Positions 22,672-35,599 of a DNA stretch of 64,000 bases are shown here, in pieces. The first letter of the stretch is position 1; each line of letters opens with the position of its first letter. The notes below the pieces were generated by a model. The model was not told the DNA's origin. It worked only from the letters and a program-made list of their open reading frames with translations, and made no database searches. The DNA is from Bifiguratus adelaidae (Eukaryota > Mucoromycota > Endogonomycetes > Endogonales). Position numbers and translations under genes: made by a program. Location: the NCBI GenBank assembly GCA_002261195.1, contig MVBO01000001.1:632051-696050 (forward strand), given 5' to 3'.

Positions 22672-25600
22672 CTACACGGCCCAGGACGCAAGTACGTCCG
22701 GCTCATCGCCTATGAATGGTTGGTCAACGGACTTGATCATTGCATCTCCACATAAAACGCATTCAGCTGCAACGATATCGTCCAATTCTTCCTTGAGTTG
22801 TTCGGATCGAGCTACAAATACGGCCGAATCATCGCCATTCACGGTGTGAGTACTAGGGAAGATGACATCCTTGACTGTGCCTGCAGCTGATGCCAGCCTG
22901 GATTGCGTGCTTGCAGCAGTTGTTTTGATCTCTTTTGACACTTGCTCTTGTAAATCGACAAGTCGCCGTATCTGACGCGTGTTGAGATGTTGCGTTACCT
23001 TTATACACGAGGTGAGCAAATTCAGACTCTAAAACAGGAGGCGCCGCAAATGCTTACCCTATTGATGAGGCAATCCGCATGGAACGAGTGTTGACAAGGG
23101 AACACATAGAATTGCCTGGTTAGCAGAGAAGTGTTGCAAATGTCACATTTCTCCATGGCCCCAATCACAGCGAATCTGTGCACAGGCGATTAATGTTTTG
23201 TTGAGCAGCAAATGTAAACTTGACTGACCTGTTGCGTAGTTCGCGAATGTCTAATCGTATATTTTCGGCGCTCTTGGTCGCTTCATCCATATCTGCCTTG
23301 AGCTCGTCTATATGCACGTTGTAATCTTCGAGAGCGGCGCAAATCTCATCCTTGAAGTCATCAATGACAACAAAGTCGGGGAAGAAGGGTAGAATATCCG
23401 CAATTTGCAGTAATTCACTCCTCTTGAGAAAGGCCATAGCGCTAAAGAGCGCTCAATGAGTGGGACAGCATCTCAAGCATTTTGCACCTACGTCTTGATA
23501 TCCTTCTTCTCAGCAATAACATTCTTTGCGATGTTCAGCCACAACTTCTTGCGTAAAGGTTCATCATCGTCAGGTTTATCAGCATTGATACATGCCAACT
23601 CCAAATCGCCGTGCTAGAGAAGTTGTGAGTATTGGGCCACAAAGTTCATAGTCTCACTAACCTTCAATGCCAAGTTGACGGCTTCCTCGTATAAGCCCAT
23701 CTGCGAGTATATGTAAACGCAGCTCTGTACGCGATCGTTTTGACTGCACAGGCGTAACGCGTAGTCTAGGTTATAATGCATCTCTCGGCCCTAAGCGTAA
23801 GAATGAGTACAAAAGGTTCTTTATCCGGCAAGTGATTGAGCGTGACACACCTCGTTTTTCAGAAAGGTCAAAAGGGCTGATTCGTCTTTGGAGGACTGAG
23901 TGGCATACAATGTTAACAGAAAGTTGTGGATGGCCGGATCGGTATTATTGAATGAAGTGACGACCTGAGATAGGTACCGTATCGCTTGATTCTGCAAACT
24001 TGTCAGATACGGATGGGATATATGGAATGGACATCCTTACCGCTGTTACACCTTCTGGAAGTTTGGACGCGTCGTACTTTAGCAAGGACGGAATGAGTTG
24101 TCGTGGATTCAGGTTGGTTTGACGTAACCAGCTATTGACAGTCTCATATGGCTTGTTTGCCATCAATACTGGTGAGAACTTGTAGAAAAGATCCAGATTT
24201 GTCTGATCCAAAAGTGAGACGCGGACTACGTAAATGCATGGCAAGACTCACCTGCTTCCCGAGAACCTCCAAAGCGCGATCCCATTCTTGCGTTGAAATC
24301 CAGTGCGCAATGACGCGATCATAGTCACCAATCAGAGTTGCATAATATAACAATTCGTCAGTCCGTCCATGACTCGAAATCAGTTTGAATGTTGTAGGCT
24401 TGTGGAGACAGCTTTGATAGTTATCCAAAAAATGGCGAAATTCGTCCTCAATTTCCTCCTTTTGCTCGTTAAAATTGCTGAGATCTGCCTCAGAGGTGGC
24501 AGACAAAATATTTTCTTCGCTTTGATTCAGTTTTGAAAGAAATATCTCGACTAGCCAAGTCGCGATTATCGTGCGTTGAGTTATATCCTGCAAGGCGCCG
24601 CGTCAGCTCAAATCCATCATGAATGCAACAATCATGGACCCACGGATTTCCTTAGGCGTTCCAATCTTGTCAAAAGGTAAACTTTGAGAGCATCACGTTC
24701 ATCCTTCTCCACGAACTTGAGAACCACCTCCTCAAAGGGTACCGCACTTTCCGCGTAGTACTTCGCGCTCATTGACCAACGTCCTTGCTCAAAGTAATCA
24801 TTTGCTTGCATGGTTAGGACTTTATCACGCTGGGCGGGATCCTTTGTGTATTGTAAAGCTGTGTCGTATTGTTTCTTGGATAGGTAAATTTTCCACACGT
24901 CTCGATCTTCATGAGTGATTGTCAGCTCATGGAGAGTGAGATCTGTGTAAATCCAAAAGGTGTTCTTGATGGTGTCCACCACAATTCGTTTCACCTCTTG
25001 ACCAGGCGGCTAGACAACGTTCAGTCAGTTACAACCGTCGGACGAATCCAAATCCTTTGCACTAACAATATTAATGGGCTCGTCATATACGACGTCGTCA
25101 TTCAGGGTATTGATTGCTCTGATTCGATCTTTGTATAAGAGGATGAGATGGAATTCGGTCAGAGCCAATGATATCGGGGTTTCGCTGATAACTTCTTCTG
25201 GGTCGTTCTCCGACACCGTAGCAGGATATCTATCGTGTTGACTTAGCACGTTATATGTTTCTCTTTTACGACTTACGGGAGCAGATTAGGATTGCTGATG
25301 ACGCTATCGCCAGGGTTTTGCGAACCAAAAACCAGGTTACCAGTGTAAATGCCAGGCCCTGCAGATTTGCCAATGTTAACTTTCCCAACTTAAAGAATAA
25401 TGTTTGTACAAAACCTATAAGCCATGCAAAGGACTGAACAATGCCTTGCAGCTCCCTATGCTGACCCCAAAAGCTTAGCTCCGAGTACGATAAATCGCCT
25501 GGGAATTCCTGAAAGCCTAAGAAGCCTATCAGTACTAAATTCGATGAGGGGATCTGCCGAAATATGCATACCAGGATTCTGTTCGTAACGATTGAATAGA

Positions 25601-26532
25601 CTATCAAACACGGCGCGGTCATCTGCAGATGACATGTTAACATTTCCAACGAATTGATATATCCGGGTAGCTGTGGCAGCAATGACGAAGTATTTCTTGG
25701 CGTTGGTGGGCCACTGCTCAAAATGCAGCCCAAAGATGGACATGGATGGATCGTTCACGCTGTATACTTGGCGCAGATAGCGTTCTTGGTTTCGAAGATA
25801 ATCCTCGCTTGCCTCCAAACATGTTTCGTATATCAGTCCATTTCGCGTTCCCAGGAGTATCTCTTTTGTGGAGGTGGACGTGTTGAGGGCTGTCTTGTTC
25901 CAGGCGACGGATTCTATCACCAGCCCCTGATTTATAGTTCAGTCATACATCGCAAAGACTTTGATCCATCCAAACCCACCTTCAGTTTGCCAAGCTGCTT
26001 CGTACGCGTCCACTTTTGATATAGATAATAGTTCTCTCCTTTGTCTGTTGTCATGATCAAATGTCTTCCCGTAGGGTCGAAAAAGATCTTGTGAATGAGG
26101 CCATCACTCGATTTATGCGGTATCTCGATGTCTGCAAGGAAAATGATTTGTTGAACATACATCTACCCAAGCTGCTAACAAGCCCTACCTTCCACCTCGT
26201 GCGCCTGTTGTAGATTAATTCGAAGTATATGAAAGTTGTGTAGAGCCATGATTAGGATTTCATTAGAAACGGCCAAAGCAGCCAGTCGAGCAGGGAACTG
26301 AAATTGGACGGGATCAAGAGAGAATATCGGCGTCTCTTCTTGCGAGAAACCGGCGGAAACGTAGCCAGCTTCGAGCTAATGTTGCCTTAAAATGGCATCG
26401 TTGACCTGACTTTTCACTTACCATGACTGGCTGATATGAGGTTCCGTCTACAGGCGAGGTTGTAATGAAGCCATCGCCTCCACTTAAGGTGCCAGCAGCT
26501 TCGCTGTCGTTAAAGGCGTCGAACAACGACAT
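22672..26532 (-). CDS. VPS18: HOPS/CORVET tethering subunit Vps18 (Pep3)
   Basis: A long multi-exon gene. The N-terminal half is a beta-propeller of the Pep3/Vps18 type (FDPTGRHLIMTTDKGENYYL, SVAWNK, GTRNGLIYE, FALTEFHLILLYKDRIRAIN). It is followed by an alpha-solenoid with clathrin-like repeats (WKIYLSKKQYDTALQYTK, YFEQGRWSMSAKYYAE, YDRVIAHWISTQEWDRAL). The C-terminus is a RING-H2 finger: CDICNTS, PCQHSFHADC, then after a helical insert ECVLCGD. The protein tethers vesicles at endosome and vacuole as a core subunit of HOPS and CORVET. The start at 26532 (MSLFDAFND) is the first ATG of the propeller exon. The helical insert between RING halves is typical of the family. Confidence 0.93.
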
Positions 26533-26683
26533 GTCGTCCGACCGTTCGTGTGAAGTTGCGCGCCTGTGACTTAAACGATGATTCCAAATTTGGCTTGCTT
26601 TAAAGTCAACGCGTTGAATGTTTACCTACAGGCATGAAACCAATGAGTCTAAATAAATGAAGAATGGATCTAGATTGTAGATG

Positions 26684-28915
26684 CTAGAATGTCAATAAAG
26701 CAACTCGTTTCTTCCCAAAGGGGTAAACGAGAAAAGTCGCGGTGAAGAGGCCTAGTGTTATACCGGAGGCCGTGGTAATCATGGATATTGCGTATCGAAT
26801 GCCTTGTATAATGTCCTGCTGGATAAGCATAGCGAGTGTCGCACGAACTCCTACGCTTCCGGGCACTAGGATAAGAACAGCGCCCAAGATGGGTACAAAA
26901 CCAAGTTTCCGAAAGATTTTTCCATAAAGATTGCAGATGATGCCAACACAGAAGGCTAGATTTTTGCGTGCTGAGCTCGACGTCTTTTGCACAAATTGTG
27001 ATAAAACATACCTGCGAACGCCGATGGCAAAGATGAGGTGGGAAAGATGGATGAGGTAAAGTAGGCGACGGCGAAACTGGCGGCGTTGCTCACAATGCAG
27101 ATCAAAAACTGCCTTGGAACAGCTCCGAATTGGATGTTGATGGCGACAGCTAGAATGGGAAATAGCAAGATCAGCCATCGTTGGTCTACGCTGACCGAGC
27201 ATCTCGAGGTATCCAGCGGCACATTTGGTTGGATGGCCTCAAACAGAGAATATCCAAGGGAGGCGCCGAAACCCATGCCAAACGCATCCATGATAGCAGA
27301 TATCAGTCGCGTGGTTCCAGAATTGATCGATCTGGCTGTGATCTGTGGTGACTGGGTCAGAGCCGTGATCCTCTGTCGTCAGCATAACTCACCTCCATCG
27401 TACTAAGCGTCAATTGAAAACCGGGCAACAAAATCACAAGACCGCTTAGAACGACAGTTTGAAAGCAAATGTAGTGATGAAGTCCGCGTGCGAGAATGCC
27501 CATGATGATGCCCGCGAAAACGACGAATATGTTCGACAAGGTGGTCATCCGGGGCTGTAGAAGAGAGCACAGGCCAAGGATGAGGCCGCCGGTACCGCCT
27601 ACCAGCGTATCCAGCCAAGACCCTCTGAATGCAACAGGAGCAACTAGAGCCGCCGATAGCGTATAACTTAGGATATAAACTGTTTTGCCCCAATATTCCG
27701 GCCTTTTAATAATCTCCTCCAATTGTACAAGCGCAGTTGTTACGGCAATTTCTTGCCGACAAATGCGCACCATTAAGAAGTAGACTTCTTCCAAACGGCC
27801 AAGATCGAATCCAGCGGGGTGACGGAGCAGGTGAGTCTCGGATGTATGTGTGGCCATATCCACAAAGGAGAGCATGGTCTGAGGCATCAGAGTAGTTTGT
27901 TAGCTTCTTGGTATAGCAGGAACATGAGATGCTTTACCAATCCAGGGGAATAGGCACAGGCTGCCTGTACCTCAATTGCCTTGCTGCACATGTTCATAGC
28001 ATCCTCGATACGATGCGTTGGGGCGCCGAACTGGATAAGAGCTTGACACAAGCTGTATGAGGGCGTCAAACTTATGCTCGGCAAGCAAGTCTGGATCACC
28101 TACCGCAAGAGAAGGGCGTGCCTGGCCAGTAATTCAGCAATGTTTTGCCGAATACGGGCTTGTTGTTCTGCGTTCCCTGATTGGGAGCCCGTTGCTTCGA
28201 AAGCACTGGAGAGTACGCTTTCTGGTATCGTTGATGGTCGGCGTGCAGCTCCTTCTCCATTCGGATGTTGCTGTTGCGATTGTTTTCGCTTGAGGAGCTT
28301 AGGTGATGTAGATAGATCACGCATTTCCATTCTTTCAGGTATAGGTCTCGGCTGTTGATAGCTCGTTGACATGCCAACATCGTCACTATCATTCTCGAAA
28401 TGATGATCCTGATTGTATTGACTGATTTGAGATTGCAGTCGCGCTAAGCCCAATTCCGCGTCAGGTCCGTGAATGAAGACATTGTCAACGGGGGATTTGG
28501 GCTGTGTGCCATCTCCTTGAGCTGCTGCAAGCTTGAGCAAGTTTGATAACACGCCATTGCTTTTGCCCTCTGCAGGTTCTGTGCTGGTGATATGGTCGAT
28601 AATTTTTTGTGCTTGTCGCGCGTGCTTTCTGGGCACATTATGATAGGGATGAGCTGAGGGATCATCAACGGTATCTTGAGCTAAATCTACGCCATCGAGT
28701 GATTGTTTTTGGATTGATGCGCGAGACTCCGTCCTATCCAGCAGATTAGCACTTGATTCACCGGGAACTATAGGCGCTGGGAAGTGACGTGATGGTGTTC
28801 TATGCGGCCTAATATGAACTGGAGGCAGTGTTGGCGAGGGAGCGCGAGATGCGTCGGGCGTAACATCAAAGTAAAACAAATTCTCTTGAGAATTTGACAG
28901 TTCCTTGGAACTCAT
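26684..28915 (-). CDS. PRM10: Prm10-like DUF1212/ThrE-family multi-pass membrane protein
   Basis: The N-terminal 250 residues are hydrophilic, rich in Ser/Pro/Gln and probably cytosolic. The membrane part follows: FGAPTHRIEDAMNMCSKAI and FLMVRICRQEIAVTTALVQL are ThrE/DUF1212 signatures. Then come about ten hydrophobic segments in two blocks (IMGILARGLHHYICFQTVVL and GLVILLPGFQLTLSTME; later GAVLILVPGSVGVRATLAML). The two blocks match the two halves of bacterial ThrE fused in one chain. The yeast namesake is pheromone-regulated; the transported substrate in fungi is unknown, and a threonine/serine exporter role is only family inference. Divergent with the cyanase gene, 131 bases apart. Confidence 0.88.
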
Positions 28916-29046
28916 GGAGGACGGACCTTGGAGCGTTCAGCGCCAAAGTTTCTCAATTCCATAAAAGGCAATCTGAAGGTGTGACTGTGAATGTGAGCGC
29001 CATATGATGGAATCTATTCTCACCCTCTTTCTTGTTTTTCTCACAC

Positions 29047-29789
29047 ATGGAGGTAAGTATGCTAGTATCTATAGTGTTCTATAGTAATAATGGGTGCAGA
29101 CGTCACCCAAGGCAAACCCTCAATTCGCAAAGCTTCCCCCGATTTGCCAAACTTTGTTTGAAGCAAAGAAGAAGAAGAAGATAAGGTAAGATAGTATCGA
29201 TCGTGGTTCAACAAACCTCAATGGTTGGCCGTTAGCTTTGAGAAGATTGGTCAAAAGATTGGTCGCAACGAAGTCTGGGTTGCAGCTGTCTTTTATGGAC
29301 AAGTAAGCTATTCGTGATGGTATTGGTTACCATTGTTTGACAAGATTCCGTAGGCGAAGCCGACGCCCGAAGACATTGAGAAGCTTTCGAGCGTCCTTGA
29401 TATCCCGACATCGTATATGGCTGCTGACCTCGGAGACAACTTCTTCCCCGACCGTGGCGGGTAAGTGAATTGCCGGGTGAACAGTCATCCGAATCTAGCC
29501 GACTGATTTGTCATGAAGCTTGATGAGTGTTCCTCCGACCGATCCTACGCTCTATCGCTTTTATGAGATCATTCAAGTCTACGGTTACCCGATGAAGCAG
29601 GTTATCCATGAGAAATTTGGCGATGGAATCATGAGCGCCATCGATTTCAATATGAACAGTACGTGAATGTCATTGCAATCGTCCCGACAAACCTAACCTT
29701 ATGACACAGTTGACAAGGTTGAAAAGCCTGAAGGAAACAGGGTCATTATCACCCTGGATGGCAAGTTTTTGCCATACAAGAAATTTTGA
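29047..29789 (+). CDS. cyn1: Cyanate hydratase (cyanase)
   Basis: Six exons join in phase (29047-29052, 29100-29185, 29236-29302, 29354-29460, 29519-29658, 29710-29789) to 161 residues, the usual fungal length. Exon 1 codes only Met-Glu. The enzyme decomposes cyanate with bicarbonate to ammonia and carbon dioxide. Seen blocks are [40 protein letters not shown] and the catalytic segment [13 protein letters not shown], with the Arg and Glu of the active site. [14 protein letters not shown] follows with the active Ser, and the protein ends with GKFLPYKKF. An upstream ATG at 28994 would give a different phase and is excluded. Confidence 0.95.
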
Positions 29790-29894
29790 AAGGTATAGCA
29801 AATTTCACAAGTCCAGAAAGGCAACGATTATCCTATATTGGCACGGGAAGTGTCTCTATCTCTCGCTTGCATGTAGGAATAATAGCAGCATCAA

Positions 29895-30980
29895 TTAAAG
29901 GAATGTGATCGTCGAATTGACTGTTTTGGGAGAGATTGTAGACAAGGGATGCCAAAGCTGCCGGCTTGTGATGTGATAAGTCCGCAGTTCGATCTCGGCA
30001 TAGGCCGCGTACGAAAGGTAACTCTGTCGCCAATTATCCGTGTCCATACTAGCCTCGGACGTTCTTGACTGAGGTTTCAACATACCATTTCTGGCTAATG
30101 ACGACGTCGGTGCTGCCTGATGATCTAATACCGAGGAATTCCACGAAGACTTTCTGTCCGCCAATGAGTAGACTCGCGTCGGTAACTCTAGCATTAATGA
30201 AATGAATATGAATGGAACGAGTATAATATTCGTATGCTTGGAGTAGGCGTTCTGTGTAAGGGTGAGGATAGCGGTGTACGAAAAGGCGATATAGAAGGCA
30301 TATGGTCAACCGTCAGCAAATATTAGCTGCCTCTTATTTCATCCTTTTCCGATAAACATGCGGAATTGGGATGCATGGAAACAGTGTAAGACGGTTTTCA
30401 CTTTCTTTGATGTGAAAACAGGTCTATGAGCAGAGCAAGCAATGCTAACCACCAAGTGGCCGTTGCAACGATGGCACGACCGCGTGCGATGTTCCAGAAT
30501 AGGTAGGCGTTGGTTTGGGCCGTCTGACTAGCCAATGGCGCATCATCGTACACGTCGTCCAATGGTCGGAATCCTTGATCAAAGACCGAGACCGAAGCAA
30601 CCCTGGCAGTCCAGAAATCGTCATGACTGGCGTCACCGTTCGCTGTGTGGATGTTGTGATAATTCGCCGTCTGCAGCTGAGAACGACACTGATAAATGCT
30701 ATGATCAATGAAAGAGTGCTAACGAGACATAGGATGAAATAGGTCGAATCTAGCGCAATGGTGGTGTCAGTGTTGTTCGAGTTTGTGTTCGCGTCGACAA
30801 ACTGCTGGTGCAATGCAAAGGCGCCGGTATGAAAAGCGAGAATGGTAAGGCGCCTAGGAATTGAGCCGCTAGGAGCAATGCGCGAACCTGAGGAAATATG
30901 TACATGTGTCTGCGACTCGTTGTTCGAAGCTCTGATCCAGCGTTAACAGCGACGAACTACATAGTCTTGGACGCATCGGT
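29895..30980 (-). CDS. Possible multi-pass membrane protein, exon structure unresolved
   Basis: Several minus-strand frames here look protein-like but no single model satisfies me. One frame around 30740-30420 holds STYFILCL. It can be joined through an intron with donor GTTAGC and acceptor CTGCAG to TANYHNIHTANGDASHDDF, then RPLDDVYDDAP, FWNIARGRAIVATATWW and a hydrophobic LALLALLIDLF. Farther down, two overlapping frames at 30309-30049 and 30194-29895 both look plausible, one giving IIGGQ-like beta strands and one a hydrophobic segment NIILVPFIFISLML. A first exon near 30990-30900 (FVAVNAGSELRTTSRRHMYIFPQ) is possible. No family is recognised. The coordinates mark the region, not a model. 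Confidence 0.3.
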
Positions 30981-31306
30981 GCTTTTACCGCGCTGTTCAT
31001 TGCAAATCAGGAGTTCATCTGCATAATGGTTCAGGTGGTCCTGGGGATCTCATCAGCCTCCGTGGCCAGGACGGTAACATTGTTGTCAACAGGAGACTGT
31101 GATTGGTTCTGTTTCGTGACGGTAAAGCGCGTTTAATTGCACATCTCCTTTATTCCCTCCTCTTGACTCGGTTTATGCGACTTGCGTTACTCCTACCGCG
31201 TTTCATATACTTGAGTTGCCATCAATCTCGTCATCGTCCAGATCAGTGATGCGATACTAGGAGCGTTACCGCTACCTGGTTGAAAGCAATCACAAACTAG
31301 CAAAGT

Positions 31307-31908
31307 TTATTTCGTTCCCATGAGATAGATTAGTACGGTTAAACCAACAGTGGAGAGAGTTGTACGCGCCGCTTTCAGAGCAGTCAAAACTTCTGGACGT
31401 GCTTCCCACACATGCTCATCCATAAGCAAAGGCAACGCCATCGAAAGTTGCAAGAACAAACCAAGTTGAATAGCGGTGTTGATGTTGTGAACACCAGTGA
31501 GATTCACCAAGACACCGATAAGATAGACCTAAGGACAGCATGGAGTCAGATGGAGCCTTCGCAAGACTACAGAAAGCACACGCTTGCATGCTAACAAAGA
31601 ACTGGCCATCAGTTACCTTAATGCAAGATACGACGTAAGTAAGCGCCATTTTGATCGCAAAACCATCTTTCGAGGCCTGTTTGTCCATCCACTTATCGCT
31701 CCCCTTGTCCTTGTTCATGGCCTTGAGCCAAACTTGGCCAAACAACGGGCCATATAGCAGATATCCGAGAACATGGTCCATCAAGCTACCGGCCACTACT
31801 CCGGCAAAGCGTTAGACATGCCACAAAACAGCCGCTATACTTGCATATGGTCAGAATCTTAACATACGGTACCACTACTGGTACATGTTCGAGCACGCTC
31901 ACAGTCAT
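31307..31908 (-). CDS. DUF1761 family small membrane protein
   Basis: Exon 1 starts at 31908 (MTVSVLEHVPVVV) and, using donor GTATGT and acceptor GGTAG, joins to PLMDHVLGYLLYGPLFGQVW, the DUF1761 hallmark of a small-residue helix followed by YGPLFGxxW. The next parts, KMALTYVVSCIKV and, after a further intron, NLTGVHNINTAIQLGLFLQL and VGLTVLIYLMGTK, give three to four more membrane helices, as in the family. Function of DUF1761 proteins is unknown. An upstream open frame reaching 32116 is not used, since it lacks composition like the family and the short N-terminus is normal. Divergent with the glucosidase II gene. Confidence 0.8.
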
Positions 31909-32380
31909 AGCAAGTAGTATTGAGGTTCAAATGCAAAACACGCCATTTGACTGCGGCAGAACCAATTTTAAAACCATGACTACATCGATCCATTTTGGGA
32001 AATGAGGGCATGGCCATGGCATTGGTGGCTAAGGCGACGTCCAGCGACACCGGGAGAGGAAAGCTGAATGAGGTAGGTGGAGTGATCTTTGCGATATAGA
32101 TCATCATTGACCACATGTGCCAGGCTTCATCATTACAGACCGTCCATGCGTAACATCATATTTCACTCTATGGCAACGCGACTAATCCAATGATATTGTC
32201 GCAACACGCGGTCAGACAAAGAGTCTCAACCTCCTGCCATTGACCACTGTACATCCATCGTGAGCATAATATACATTGGCAAGCATCTTTTCTCAACAGC
32301 ATCCGAGAACCATCCATAAATGGAAATGGAGATGCCACGTCAATGCAGGGCTCTCTTCTCTCTCTCTCAGGAGCAAAAAG
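31909..32380. other. Divergent intergenic region between DUF1761 and glucosidase II genes
   Basis: About 470 bases that must hold both promoters. The plus-strand frame of glucosidase II is open upstream to an ATG at 32276, and a CT-rich run ending in CAG at 32361-32370 could be a 5' untranslated intron end. I see no other gene and no clear paired motif. Confidence 0.5.
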
Positions 32381-35272
32381 ATGGTGACTCGACTAAGGGA
32401 CGGTTGGATGTTCCTGTTGGGAATCGTATTATGTTTTGCGATACTCAAGGTAGAAGGCGTCAAAAGGGAAGACTTTAAAGCGTGCGCGCAATCTGGCTTC
32501 TGTCGACGCAATCGGGCTATTGCCGATGAAGCCGCTTCATCAAGTTCCTGGACATCTCCATTCGAGCTTGTATCAAAGACTCTCACTGTCAAGGATAATG
32601 CAGTGAGCGGATACATCAAGAACACAAAGTCCAGCTCGCTATTGACGTTTGAGGTTCAGGTACTGCAGAACGGGGTAGCCCGCATCAGGATCAACGAAAA
32701 CGAGCCAATCAAACCAAGATATGAGCAAACGGCGGAGTGGACGTTGGTTAGCAATTTGCCGGCAAAAACAGAGGCTAAAATCATCAAGAAATCCGACAAT
32801 GAAGCGGTGATCCCTATGCAGGTGCCTGGTGTCGAATCTGCCAGCATGGTCATTCATGCGAAACCCTTGCGGATTGACTTTCTCGTCAATGATACACCTG
32901 TATTGACGCTTAACGAGCGCGGGCTGTTGAATCTGGAGGAGTTGAGGCGCAAGGATGAACCCAAGCTTGTTGATCAAAGCGATTCCTCAGAATCAAAGGT
33001 CGAAACTGGCGAATGGGAGGAAACTTTCAAGACGTGGACCGATCCGAAACCAAATGGTCCAGAATCTGTCGCACTTGACGTGACTTTCCCTGGGTTCTCT
33101 CACGTTTACGGTATCCCAGAGCATGCCAGCACATTTTCCTTGAAGGAGACGCGCGGCGGAGAAAATGCCCATTCAGATCCGTACCGTCTATACAATTTGG
33201 ATGTATTCGAGTATGAGACTGACAATCCGATGGCTTTGTATGGTTCGGTTCCCTTCATGGTCGCTCACAATCCGGAGCACAGTGTCGGTCTCTTCTGGAT
33301 GAACGCTGCCGAAACCTGGATTGATATTGTCAAAACCACTGAAACGGAAGGCTTCCATTTGTTCAAGCACAAGGGCAAGACAAGCACTACTCAGACACAC
33401 TGGATCTCAGAGGCTGGTATCATTGATGTTTTTGTCATGTTGGGCCCGACACCAAAGGATGTCCTTAAGCAATATATCAGCTTGACTGGCGCTCCCGCCA
33501 TGCCTCCTGCATTCTCTATCGCCGCCCATCAATGCCGATGGAATTATCTCAGTTCCAAGGATGTGGCCATGGTAGACGCTGGGTTTGACGAGCACGATAT
33601 TCCAAACGATGTGATTTGGTTGGATATCGAGCACACGGACGGCAAAAAGTATTTCACTTGGGATTATGCCAAGTTTCCTGATCCGGAGAAGATGCAAAAC
33701 GAGCTAGCAGCCAAAGGCCGAAAACTGGTCACAATTATTGATCCCCATATCAAGCGCGACGATGGGTACTATATTTACAAGGAAGCACGAGACGCAAACC
33801 TATTTATCAAAACTCCTGACGGCAACGACTATGACGGTTGGTGTTGGCCAGGTTCATCATCTTGGATAGATTACACGAATCCATTGGCTCGCGAATGGTG
33901 GATCAAGAAATTCAAATTTGACGACTACAAGAGCAGCACACCAGCACTTCATGTATGGAACGATATGAATGAGCCATCGGTGTTCAATGGACCCGAGATC
34001 ACGGCTCCTAAAGAAATGATTCATCATGGCGGTTGGGAGCATCGTGTATTGCACAACGTGTACGGGCAAATCTATCATGGAGCCACTGCAAAAGCTGTCT
34101 CTGTGCGCGAGGAGACACCGAAACGTTCCTTTGTCCTTTCGCGGGCTTTCTTTGCTGGAACACAACGTTATGGAGCCATCTGGACGGGTGATAACACAGC
34201 TTCCTGGGAGCATTTGCGAAACTCGAATCCAATGCTGCTTTCCATCGGCTTGGCTGGCATTCCGTTCAATGGCGCTGACGTTGGTGGCTTTTTTGGCAAC
34301 CCTTCGACGGAGCTCCTTCTGCGCTGGTATCAAGCTGGTATTTTCCAACCCTTCTTCCGGGCGCATGCTCACATTGATACAAAGCGTCGCGAGCCATGGT
34401 TGTTTGGCGAGCCATGGACAACCCGATTCCGTAATGCCCTCGTGGAGAGATACAAGTTGCTCCCGTACTTTTACACGCTATTCCATGAAGCTCATGCCCT
34501 CGGCGTCCCAGTCATGCGACCCATGTTCTTTGAATTTCCGCAAGATGAGAGGACATTTGCTTTGGAAGATCAATTCATGGTCGGCCCGGCTTTGCTCGTC
34601 AAGCCTGTCGTCAACGAAGGCCAAACAGTTCAATCTATCTATCTTCCTAGCGGTCCCAATGGAAGCCAAATCTGGTACGATTATTTTACTCAGAAGAAGG
34701 TGACTCTACCCAGCTCGGGTCAAGAGATTAAGACAACTGTTGGCATTGAAGACATTCCGGTGTATCTCCGAGGCGGTAGCATCGTTGCTCGTAGGGACCG
34801 CCAAAGAAGAAGCTCTTATGGCATGGTCTATGATCCGTTCACTCTGATCGTCGCTTTAGACGAGGAGGTAAGCATCCAGCTGTGAATAAATCGGTTAATG
34901 ATCGACATTTCGCGTCAGGGCAACGCTGAAGGCGAACTGTATCTCGACGATGGCGAAACGTTTGATTACGAGAAGGGAGCCTACATCCACCATCGTTTCA
35001 CATTCAAGAACAACCGCTTAACCACTCAACTCCTCAACACAGAACCCATTGCGGAAGATTATGCCTCTGTCATGCACAAGGTTCGCATTGAGAGAGTAGT
35101 GATACTGGGATCAAAGCAGGACAATGGAAAATTAAGCAAGGTTGTGGTCCATGACCCCAAAGGCGTGACCTTTGACGCTGGCTACAAGATCTCAAAGTCC
35201 AAGATTGTGGTCAGGGATCCTAAATTGTCCATTGTCGAGAGTCAATGGCGACTAGAGCTAAAATACCAATAG
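32381..35272 (+). CDS. ROT2: ER alpha-glucosidase II catalytic subunit (GH31)
   Basis: Two exons (32381-34867, 34919-35272) give 946 residues, the usual length. The enzyme trims the two inner glucoses from N-glycans in the endoplasmic reticulum, working with a beta subunit that carries retention. The chosen start gives a signal peptide (MFLLGIVLCFAILKVEG) followed by KREDFKACAQSGFCRRNR, the standard glucosidase II N-terminus. An in-frame ATG at 32276 would bury the signal peptide. GH31 signatures are WLDIEHTDGKKYFTWD, the nucleophile block WNDMNEPSVFNGPE, the acid/base block WTGDNTASWEHLRNS, and GADVGGFFGNP. There is no HDEL end, as expected for the alpha chain. Confidence 0.96.
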
Positions 35273-35599
35273 ATGGACGAAACGTCGCTACAAGCAGAAA
35301 TTGCCCCCACACACACTTTCCCAAATTGTTGGTTTCCGTCGGCGTAAACCCAAATCCAGACTCACATGTCCTCGTGACACCATTGCATGAATGGAGTCAA
35401 CATTTATGATGATGCGGCTGTAGTTAGTTGATCCTTCAGCTCCCTTCCTCTTGAATCTTGTAGGTATTGCAGTAGTCGTTCGTTTTAAGCCTTTGAAGAA
35501 CGACAAAGGGATAGTTTTGACCGCTTGCGGTCATTAAGAAACTGCAGTTTACTTGCCATCTCCTCTTGCTATCGATATACCCCTGTGACATTTTCCTGC
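35273..35599. other. Intergenic region after glucosidase II
   Basis: I see no recognisable gene in this 327-base gap. The minus-strand open frame at 35288-35506 has no family features. The region should hold the ROT2 3' end and the promoter of the serine-rich protein gene. Confidence 0.5.

Noticed and set aside
32276-32380. N-terminal extension of glucosidase II
   Set aside because: It would place 35 basic residues before the signal peptide; the ATG at 32381 gives a normal secretory start.
34026-34703. 225-codon plus-strand frame inside glucosidase II
   Set aside because: Out-of-frame shadow; the catalytic residues of GH31 are in the other frame over the same bases.
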